Assembly: GCF_000971175.1 (NCBI RefSeq)
Contig: NZ_BBLY01000001.1
Location: 1 to 64,000, forward strand
Direction of reading: 5' to 3'
Source of the DNA: Demequina pelophila
Lineage (GTDB): Bacteria > Actinomycetota > Actinomycetes > Actinomycetales > Demequinaceae
Length of the DNA: 64,000 nt
The notes beneath the pieces are model-generated. The model searched no databases, was not told where the DNA came from, and saw only the letters and a list, made by a program, of their open reading frames with translations. The translations under genes were made by a program, and so were the position numbers. Below are positions 57,555-64,000 of the stretch, one piece after another. How positions within the stretch are numbered: the stretch's first letter is position 1; every line of letters starts with the position of its first letter.

Positions 57555-57773
57555 GAGAGGCCCCCTTCCGATCGGGTTCGACCCCGGGACAGGGGCCGAT
57601 GCGCTCGGCGCCCCGAGCGCACCGTTCCAGTGTGCGCCCGCTCCCGCGAGGTCGCGAGGCCAGCAGCCGCATCGTCCCTCGCCCCAACCGCACGCGCCCC
57701 GCAGGTGTTGAGAGCGCATGATGGAACGACGGGAACCGCGGCGCCGGACCGGCGCCGGGGACGGGGGCCGGCC

Positions 57774-58325
57774 ATGAGGTCGTGGGAAGGCGTGCTCGAG
57801 ACGCTCGTCCGCGAGCGCCGCGGCGCACTGGTGGGATTCGCCTACCTGCTCACCGGCGACCGCCCGGCCGCCGAGGACCTGGTGCACGACGCGATCATCC
57901 GCACCTTCTCCCGCGCCCGTCGGCTCGACAACATCCACGCCGCGGAGGGCTACGTGCGACGCGCGATCACGACCCAGTTCCTCAACGGCCGCCGGTCGGC
58001 GGCCACGGCCAGGTCCAAGCAGCACCTGCTCGTCGAGAGGGACATGGCCCCGGCCGATGCGCATGCCGGGGAGTCCGCCGAGGTCGCCAAGGCCTTGGCG
58101 ACCCTGACGGACCGGCAGCGCGCGTGCATCGTCCTGAGGTACTTCGAGGACCTGAGCACGGATGAGACGGCGGACCGCCTGCGGATCTCCGCCGGCGCGG
58201 TCAAGCGCTACGTGCACGATGCGGTGGCGCGGCTGCGGGAGGAGCTTGGGGCGTTCGCCGCGCCCGAGCCGACGGCGGTGCAGGTGGGGGCGGCGAAGGG
58301 AGGTGCGTCATGGCACAGGAACTGA
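57774..58325 (+). CDS. SigE-family ECF sigma factor
   Basis: The protein has 183 residues. Region 2 (ALVGFAYLLTGDRPAAEDLV HDA... , then GYVRRAITTQFLN) and region 4 (LATLTDRQRACIVLRYFEDL, ISAGAVKRYVHDAVARL) match the actinobacterial SigE-like subfamily that lacks a classical anti-sigma partner domain. The next gene starts inside its last five codons and encodes a membrane protein that may act as the anti-sigma factor. An exact interspersed 10-mer lies at 57669-57678 upstream. Confidence 0.86.
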   Translation: MRSWEGVLETLVRERRGALVGFAYLLTGDRPAAEDLVHDAIIRTFSRARRLDNIHAAEGYVRRAITTQFLNGRRSAATARSKQHLLVERDMAPADAHAGESAEVAKALATLTDRQRACIVLRYFEDLSTDETADRLRISAGAVKRYVHDAVARLREELGAFAAPEPTAVQVGAAKGGASWHRN

Positions 58326-59167
58326 GGGACATGCTCGACGACCTGGCGCGGCACGAGCACATCGCGTTCGACCAGGAGCATCAGGCGGACGACCTGCTGC
58401 TGTACCGCAAGGCGATCCGCCCGCGACGGGCCGCTCGGCAGTGGGGGATCGGCGTGGCCGGCGCGGCCGCGACCGTGGCGCTGGTGGCCGGAGGCTTCGC
58501 GCTGGGCGGCGGGTGGGGCGCCGACCCGGTCCAGCCGATCACGTCCCCCGAGGTCGTGACGCCGTCGCCCGAGCCGACGGCCGGCGCGGAGGGCGCCGAC
58601 GGCGACGCGCCGACGGACGGGACGGCGGACGGGACGGCGGACGCTGGAGCGCTCACGGGCCCGGAGGACTGGGAGGTCGAGCACTTCCTGCTCGACCCAT
58701 CTCCGGCGGGCGCCGCGATCGCCGCCCCGGCGGTCGCGGGATTCGCCGAGTCGGAGTCGTGTGCCGCGCTGCCGGACCAGGGCGCGCTCGCGGGCGACGA
58801 GGGCCTGGGCGGCGAGGGACAGTTCCTAGGCGTCTTCTCGACGACCGGCGGCGCGAACGTGGTTCATGCCCGGGCCTTCGCCGCGGAGGACGCCGCACTG
58901 GCGTACCTGGACACGGTCGCGGCGACGGGCGCGGCCTGCGCGGACGCCCTCGCCGACTCGGGCGCGACGGTCAGCAGCTCGAGCATCGCCCTGACCGGCG
59001 TGCGCGGCCAGGCGGTGCGGGTGCGCCTCGACGGCGATCAGGCGGCCGGGGACGAGTGGGCGCTGTGGGTGCACGTCGACGGTCCGGATGCCGTCGCGGT
59101 GGTGGTGGAGCCGGGCGCGGACGACCTGGCTGCGCGCATCATCGGCGACTGGGTGCGCGAGCGGTAG
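58310..59167 (+). CDS. Membrane-anchored protein, probable anti-sigma partner
   Basis: The protein has 285 residues. About 40 soluble N-terminal residues precede one transmembrane helix (WGIGVAGAAATVALVAGGFA), then a Pro/Thr/Asp-rich linker and an outside domain of about 170 residues with two Cys (ESCAALPDQG, AACADALADS). Topology is that of an anti-sigma factor, but no zinc motif is visible. The start overlaps the sigma gene by 16 bases. The outside domain resembles the lipoproteins at 61150 and 62018 in layout. Confidence 0.65.
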   Translation: MAQELRDMLDDLARHEHIAFDQEHQADDLLLYRKAIRPRRAARQWGIGVAGAAATVALVAGGFALGGGWGADPVQPITSPEVVTPSPEPTAGAEGADGDAPTDGTADGTADAGALTGPEDWEVEHFLLDPSPAGAAIAAPAVAGFAESESCAALPDQGALAGDEGLGGEGQFLGVFSTTGGANVVHARAFAAEDAALAYLDTVAATGAACADALADSGATVSSSSIALTGVRGQAVRVRLDGDQAAGDEWALWVHVDGPDAVAVVVEPGADDLAARIIGDWVRER

Positions 59168-59203
59168 CGGGCGAGGGGAGTGCGCGGGCGGAGTCCCTGG
59201 AAC

Positions 59204-60844
59204 TCACCGCAGGTGCGTGTCGAGGTCCGCGACGTGGCCGCGTACGGCCGCCGCAAGCCCGCGCAGCCAGCCCCGCACCCCACGGGAGGTGGTGCGATGG
59301 GTGGCGCGCGCCGCATCGGCCCCCGCGGCAAGGGTGCCGTCGATTGCCCCGCGCGTCCGGCGGATCCACTCGCGGCGACGGTCCTCGAGCTCGCCACGCT
59401 GGGCGAGCGCGAGGCGCACGCGGCGGGCGACGTGGAGGCGGCGCAGCGTCCTGGGGTCGAGGCGCGCGGTGAGCGCGATGGCGCCCGCCGTGAGTCCCAA
59501 CGACACGAGCGGCGTCGCCTGGAGGCCCCACCTCCCGACGATGAAGCCGCCCAGCAGCGGCCCCAGCGCGGCGCCCGAGTTCATCACCACCATGTACGTC
59601 GACGCGCCCAGGTCCGCGGGCCACGGGGTGTGGCGCAGCGCCCAGTTCAGCAGCGCGGCCACCAGGATCGCCCAGCCGGAGGCCTGAAGCACCTGCGCGC
59701 CCACCGCCCCATAGCCGTGGCCCAGGAGCATCGCGCCCCAGGCACCCGCGAGGATCACGAGCCCCACGGCGACAGTCTCGACGGGCCGGGTCGCGAGGAA
59801 CCGGCCCACCACCAGCGTCGATCCCACCGCGACGGTGCCGCCCAGCGCGAACAGCACGGGCACGGTGGCCGTGCCCACGTGCGCGACGTCCGTGAAGAAG
59901 GGGACGACGTACGTCCACGTGGTCGACATGGCCACGGAGGCCGTGAACGTGACCGCGAGGACGCGCAGGTAGTCGCGCAGCGACGGCAGGTCGCCCCGGT
60001 CCTGGCGGGGGGCGGGGGCCTCGTCGGCGTCGTCGGGCTGGGCGTCGGGCTCGGCCGTGGCGCCGCGGGCGCGGGGCCGTCCGGGGAGCAGCCCGGCGAG
60101 CGCGACGGCGAGCAGGGCGCCCAGCGTGGCGAACCCCCAGTACGGCGCCTGCCAGCCCAGATGGGTGCCCGCCACCGTCACCAGCGGCGTCCCGATCACG
60201 CCCGCCGCGGACGCACCCAGCATCACCCGCGTCACGGTCCGGCCTCTCAGATGCGGGGCGAACATGCTCGCGGCGGTGGGCGCGACCACGGCCCAGAACA
60301 GGGCGTGCGCGGCGGCGGAGATGACGCGGCCGCCGGCGAGCTGCACGAAGTCTGTGGCGGTCGCCGCGACAGCGACGCCCGCGGTCCACACGGCCATCGT
60401 CACGCCGAGCGTGAGGCGGCGCGAGAGCCGCGCGGTGAGCGCGGTGAGCGGCAGCGCCGCGAGCACCACGGTGAGGGCGAAGGCGGTGGCCAGCAGGCCC
60501 ACCTGCGCGACGGAGACCCCCAGGCCCTGTGCGATCGCCGGGCCGAGCGCCACGATGGACGCCTCGTTCGCGCCGGTGACGAACGCGCCGGCAGCGAGCG
60601 CGGCGAGCGCGAGTCCCGCGCGCCGCGGCGACAGCGTGAGCGAGGCGAGGCTGCGGACCCCGGGGTCCGCCTGGTCGACCACGACGGCCTCGCCGCCGGC
60701 GACCGTGGGAATGGCGAGGGTCGTGGGGTCGGCCTCCGGTGCATCGTCCCTGGTTGGGGTGCCGGTGCCGGGAGGGTGGGCCGGGGCGTGGTCGAGGACG
60801 TGCGCCAGCGAGTCGAGGTCGAGGGTGCGGGTGGAGTCGCTCAT
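59204..60844 (-). CDS. MFS transporter
   Basis: The protein has 546 residues. A soluble N-terminal tail (about 75 residues) is followed by 12 predicted helices typical of drug/sugar-efflux MFS proteins: TGANEASIVALGPAIAQGLG in helix 1, then the loop-2 region LTARLSRRLTLGVTMAVW. A long, charged central loop (about 265-305) separates the halves, and a basic C-terminal tail of about 90 residues follows. Both tails are unusually long. The substrate is unknown. Confidence 0.85.
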   Translation of the reverse strand: MSDSTRTLDLDSLAHVLDHAPAHPPGTGTPTRDDAPEADPTTLAIPTVAGGEAVVVDQADPGVRSLASLTLSPRRAGLALAALAAGAFVTGANEASIVALGPAIAQGLGVSVAQVGLLATAFALTVVLAALPLTALTARLSRRLTLGVTMAVWTAGVAVAATATDFVQLAGGRVISAAAHALFWAVVAPTAASMFAPHLRGRTVTRVMLGASAAGVIGTPLVTVAGTHLGWQAPYWGFATLGALLAVALAGLLPGRPRARGATAEPDAQPDDADEAPAPRQDRGDLPSLRDYLRVLAVTFTASVAMSTTWTYVVPFFTDVAHVGTATVPVLFALGGTVAVGSTLVVGRFLATRPVETVAVGLVILAGAWGAMLLGHGYGAVGAQVLQASGWAILVAALLNWALRHTPWPADLGASTYMVVMNSGAALGPLLGGFIVGRWGLQATPLVSLGLTAGAIALTARLDPRTLRRLHVARRVRLALAQRGELEDRRREWIRRTRGAIDGTLAAGADAARATHRTTSRGVRGWLRGLAAAVRGHVADLDTHLR

Positions 60845-61149
60845 GGGTGGCTCCCTGGTCGGTGGCGGGCAAGGTGGGTGCGCCATCGGAGGGATCCGGC
60901 GGCGCGTGAGGGCCGCGCCGCCCAGCGAGCCCGGTCGGGGACCGGCTCGCCTGAAGTACCAACGGCGCGCCCGCCGGATCTGTTTCCGTCGTCGCGCCGC
61001 CGCATATCAACGTTAGGGCCGCGGGGGACGATGCGGAAGGGGCCTTGGGTTCTTTTCGCGTCTTCTTGCCCCCAACCTGAGGGGGCGACGACGTGTTGTG
61101 GTGGCAGAGGCGTCCGTACGGGGGCGCCCACCCTGGGGAGGGGACGATC
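60845..61149. other. Divergent intergenic region with an interspersed 10-mer
   Basis: This 305-base gap separates the MFS gene from the lipoprotein gene. It holds an exact GGGACGATGC (61025-61034), and a related GGGACGATCA sits directly on the lipoprotein start (61141-61150). Promoters for both genes must lie here, but none is clear. No small gene is convincing. Confidence 0.5.
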
Positions 61150-61995
61150 ATGCGAACTACAGTGAAGATCGCGGCGATCGCGTCGGCGGGAGCGTTCGCG
61201 CTGGCCGCGTGCACGACGTCGGAGTCGGCGGACACGACCGCGGAGGTGGCCGACGACGGCGCGCCCACCGCGGCTGCGGCCCCGGACACGAGTGCCGCCG
61301 GAAGCACGGCGCCTCAGGGGTCCATCGACTTCCCGGAGGCGCGCGGGGCCGCGGAGGAGCAGCTGCTCAACGCGTTGATCGCGTACGAACCCGAGATCGA
61401 CGGCACGGACGCGACCATGCTCGGCGAGCGCGGCGTCGACAGCATCGACGACTTCCCGGACACCCCGCGCGTGGTGGATCCCGCCGCCTGCGGTCCCATC
61501 ACCGAGGCGCTCTCGTTCGGGCAGGGCGATCGGGAGGGCAATGATGTGTTCGCGTACCTGTTCTACCTGTCGTCCGAAGGCGAGCCGATGGGCGACGTGG
61601 TGGCGGACGTGATGGTGCGGCTGTACGACAGCCCCGAGGGCGCTCAGGGCATCCCGGCGTCCGCACTTGCCGCCGCGGACGACTGCACGGGCTTCAGTGA
61701 GTCCATCCTCGAGCGCGGCAGCGAGGTGACGGTGAGCGGCGTCGCCGTGGACCGCGTGGCCTTCTCCAATCTGGATCGCGACGCCACGCGCGTGTCGGTG
61801 GTGGTCGAGTCCTGGATCGAGGACGGCGCCGACCGGCTGGATGGTCCACGCTTCGAGCGCCACTACTACTACCCAGTGGGCAACGCGGTGATCCGGGTGA
61901 CCACGTACGAAGGCGAGGGCTACGGGCTCGACGATCCGCCGGTGGTCGTGGGCCAGCTCCTCACCGGCCTCATCGAGCACGCCGGGCTCGAGTAG
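61150..61995 (+). CDS. Secreted lipoprotein, sensor-domain-like
   Basis: The protein has 281 residues. The signal peptide ends at ALAAC (Cys21) and is followed by an Ala/Thr/Ser-rich linker. The folded part (about 60-280) has two Cys ([22 protein letters not shown]) and ends [14 protein letters not shown]. It resembles extracellular sensor-type domains of mycobacterial lipoproteins. The next gene encodes a protein of the same plan, and the two form an operon with 22 bases between them. Confidence 0.7.
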
Positions 61996-62017
61996 CGGCG
62001 CGGGGGAGAGGCGCGAG

Positions 62018-62938
62018 ATGAGCATCACGATGAGGTGGCCGGCGGCCGCGGCGGTCGGCGCCCTGGCGCTTGCGGCCTGCACCGGCGCCGGGCCCGACGC
62101 CCAGACGAGCGGAGCCCCGGACGAGGACGCTGCGGTGACGGCGGCCGCCTCGCCCGGGGACTCGCCCACGGCTTCGCCGACGGCTTCACCCGCGGCGGCG
62201 CCCGCGCCGGGCGACCGGCCCATCCATGACGTCGCGCTGGGCGAGTACATCGCGGGGTTCAGCCCCGACCTTGCGGGCGTCGGCGGGCGGGACGGCGAGG
62301 CGCTCGCCTGGACCCCCGACGACTCGCCCGAGGCGCGCTGGTTCCCCGTCACGGGATTCCATGAGGGGCCGGCCGCGGCCGTCGCGCCCGCGGACTGCGC
62401 GCCGCTGGAGGCCGGACTGCGACTCCTCACCGACCAGGACCTGACCGCGAGGTCCGGCGACGCGGTCGCGTCGCTCGGGTACGCCCAGACGCCGGGCGGC
62501 ACCGCGTGGGAGAGCCACGTGGGGGTCGAGCTGCGCGTCTTCGCCGATGCCTCGGGCGCGGCGCAGACGCTCGCGGTCGTGGCGGGCTCGAGCGACTGCA
62601 CCGAGTTCGAGGTAAGCGAGGCGGATGTCAATCCGCCGATGGTGACCCGTTTCACCGGCCTGCGGGTCGAGTCCGTCGACCTCGACGGGATCGACGGCCC
62701 GGTTGCGGAGGTGAGCGGCGGGGAGGTGGAAATGCTCGTCGACGGCGTGCCGCTCGAGGTCACGGACGAGGCGGGCGACGCACTCGAGGGGCCTACAGGG
62801 GAGGAATACGACGGTCACCAGTACCTCTATGCGACCGGGCCCTACCTCATCACGGTGAGGACGGGCCTGCTCGAGAATGACGACGCCGCCGCGGCCGCGG
62901 TGCTGTCCCAGCTCGTTGCCTACCTGGAGGCGGCCTGA
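62018..62938 (+). CDS. Secreted lipoprotein, paralogous layout to its upstream neighbour
   Basis: The protein has 306 residues. The signal ends at ALAAC (Cys21), followed by a Pro/Ala/Ser-rich linker ([20 protein letters not shown]). The folded domain has paired Cys ([25 protein letters not shown]) at the same relative places as in the upstream lipoprotein and ends [14 protein letters not shown]. The function is unknown. It overlaps the 3' end of the opposite-strand RelE-like toxin by 19 bases. Confidence 0.7.
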
Positions 62939-63213
62939 GACGGATCGCGCCGGGTATGCAGGACTCGGAGCACCACGATGTCCGGGCCCTCAAGCCGGTA
63001 GAAGACTCCGAAGGGGAAGCGCCGCACGCGGGCGCGACGCACCCCGGGCATGCCCTCGACCGGCGGAGCGCCGTTGGGAAACATCTTCATCCGCTCGATC
63101 GCGCCGTCGAGGCTCTCGAGGAAGCGGGCCGCCGTCGCGTCGTCGACCTCGCGGTAGCGGTCGCGGATGTCGGCCAGGTCACGCGCGGCGCGCGCGGTGA
63201 GCCGGACGCTCAC
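62920..63213 (-). CDS. RelE/ParE-family toxin
   Basis: The protein has 97 residues. The fold signature is [20 protein letters not shown] at the start, and the C-terminal strand reads [23 protein letters not shown], with the basic and aromatic residues typical of ParE/RelE toxins. The GTG start overlaps the antitoxin stop (GTGA). Targets are either ribosome-bound mRNA (RelE) or gyrase (ParE), and sequence alone does not decide. Confidence 0.85.
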
Positions 63214-63455
63214 CGGTCGGAATGGAGATCGGCTCGCACCTGGTCCCAGTCCCGAAGCGACGCGTCCGGCTCATCGAGCGCGGCGGTGAGCAGTCGTCGT
63301 TCCTCGTCGCTCGGCACGTAGACCGCCTCGCCGAAGTGCGTGCGCAACGCTTCCTGAACCACCTCCGAACGTGTGCGGTGCTCGATCCTGCGGGCGCGCT
63401 CGACGATCTCGAAGAGCTCCTCCGGCAGGGTCACCGCGACCTTGCGCACCGCCAT
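63210..63455 (-). CDS. Ribbon-helix-helix antitoxin
   Basis: The protein has 81 residues from ATG 63455. The ribbon-helix-helix core is AVRKVAVTLPEELFEIVERA then RTRSEVVQEALRTHFG, followed by an acidic C-terminal tail (LDEPDASLRDWDQVRADLHS) that would wrap the toxin. Longer upstream starts add low-complexity sequence and are not preferred. It is translationally coupled to the toxin. Confidence 0.85.
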   Translation of the reverse strand: MAVRKVAVTLPEELFEIVERARRIEHRTRSEVVQEALRTHFGEAVYVPSDEERRLLTAALDEPDASLRDWDQVRADLHSDR

Positions 63456-63649
63456 CGCCACTCCCACCGTTCGCTCGGGTATGACTTCAGCATACTCGCG
63501 GCCGTCGTCGTGCGGAAGGCGCCCGCCGGCGGCGCCGCCCGTCCTTCCAGCGTCATGTCGCACCGCCGCGCGGTGTCTCACAACCTCCGGGAGGGGTCGC
63601 CTGTTCTGAGCCTGTGGTGGCCGGGCGGCCGCCCGGGGGAGGCAGGATC

Positions 63650-64000
63650 ATGAACGGACGAGAGAAGGGCACGGGGGCGGGCGCGCGGCGCCGTGGCGTC
63701 CTGGTCGCGGCGATGGCGTGCGTGGCGCCGCTGGTGGCGGCGTGCGATTCGGGCACCGCCGGCGACGAGGCGGCCGCGGATTCCGCGCCGACGGCGGCTG
63801 CGGACTCGGCGTCGGCGTCGTCGCCGGAGCCCACGGAGGACGCCGCTGCGGGGGCGACCGGCACGGCTCCCGCCGATGATCCCGACCTCTGGGATCGCTT
63901 GGAGGCGTTCGACGATGTGGTGGAGATCGAGGGCTTCGCGGTGCCGTCGAGATTCCGGTCGCCGGTCGATCGCGCGGACGGGTGGTACGGCTCGTCGACA
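63650..64000 (+). CDS. Lipoprotein, 3' end beyond the window
   Basis: The first 117 codons are present. A basic start and hydrophobic stretch (GVLVAAMACVAPLVAAC) end at a lipobox Cys at residue 32, followed by an Ala/Ser/Thr-rich linker and the start of a folded domain (DLWDRLEAFDDVVEIEGFAV). Its plan matches the two lipoproteins at 61150 and 62018. GGGGAGGCAGG lies before the ATG. Confidence 0.7.
   Translation, partial: MNGREKGTGAGARRRGVLVAAMACVAPLVAACDSGTAGDEAAADSAPTAAADSASASSPEPTEDAAAGATGTAPADDPDLWDRLEAFDDVVEIEGFAVPSRFRSPVDRADGWYGSST

Overview
The window is about 72% G+C with densely packed, frequently overlapping genes. Its gene families point to an actinomycete, probably of the Micrococcales (Demequina/Cellulomonas-like): a SigK-RskA-DipZ locus, DUF6318 and PKD-domain secreted proteins, SigE-family sigma factors, and many genes whose start codon lies six or seven bases after a -10 hexamer (leaderless transcripts). 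The genus is not established. No rRNA, tRNA, CRISPR array, phage structural gene or transposase was found.

Left region (1-11.5 kb) is accessory. It holds a frame-disrupted gene fragment, a divergent pair made of an XRE regulator with a glycine-rich membrane segment and a YkvA-like protein followed by an EcsC-like protein, a giant HEPN-DUF4011-helicase-nuclease protein of the Hhe anti-phage type with a small translationally coupled partner, and a divergent GIY-YIG nuclease gene.

Hydrogenase region (11.5-22.1 kb). A group 3b [NiFe] hydrogenase (hyhB, then hyhG-hyhS-hyhL) is followed by a maturation protease, HypC, an EamA transporter, a DUF6390 protein and a CbiM/NikM-type metal permease. The set is split: hyhB is separated from hyhGSL by four opposite-strand genes (a nuclease, a potassium channel and a TacAT-like GNAT/DUF1778 toxin-antitoxin pair). 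Both halves carry near-identical leaders with a DosR-type palindrome centred near -41.5, so hypoxic co-induction is likely.

Genome-defence and DNA-repair region (22.1-35.4 kb). A complete type I Wadjet system (jetABCD) is followed by an MntA-HepT pair whose MntA carries its own helix-turn-helix, then SbcCD and a DEDDh exonuclease/BRCT protein.

Metabolic and housekeeping region (35.4-47.1 kb). It contains a NYN protein, a hydrolase/CoA-binding pair, two tandem paralogous lipoproteins, glpD and glpK, a DUF6226 protein, a dienelactone hydrolase and a Na+/H+ antiporter. Three copies of a short element with an invariant 41-bp spacing lie between 37.8 and 41.5 kb.

SigK region (47.1-50.8 kb). rskA, sigK, a Met/Asp/Ser-rich lipoprotein and dipZ are arranged as in mycobacteria, but the fasciclin protein MPT83 is missing and the Met-rich lipoprotein stands in its place. 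Both dipZ and the lipoprotein have CCATCC-N16-CGAAC promoters.

Right region (50.8-64 kb) holds lipid enzymes, a structured inverted-repeat element, DUF6318/PKD proteins, a DUF885 peptidase, a second ECF sigma/anti-sigma-like pair, an MFS transporter, related lipoproteins and a RelE/ParE-type toxin-antitoxin pair.

The least explained signal is a 10-mer, GCATCGTCCC/GGGACGATGC. It occurs exactly 23 times between 17.4 and 61.0 kb, on both strands, in several reading frames and between genes, and never in the first 17.4 kb. It behaves like a DNA-level interspersed signal (uptake-sequence- or Chi-like).
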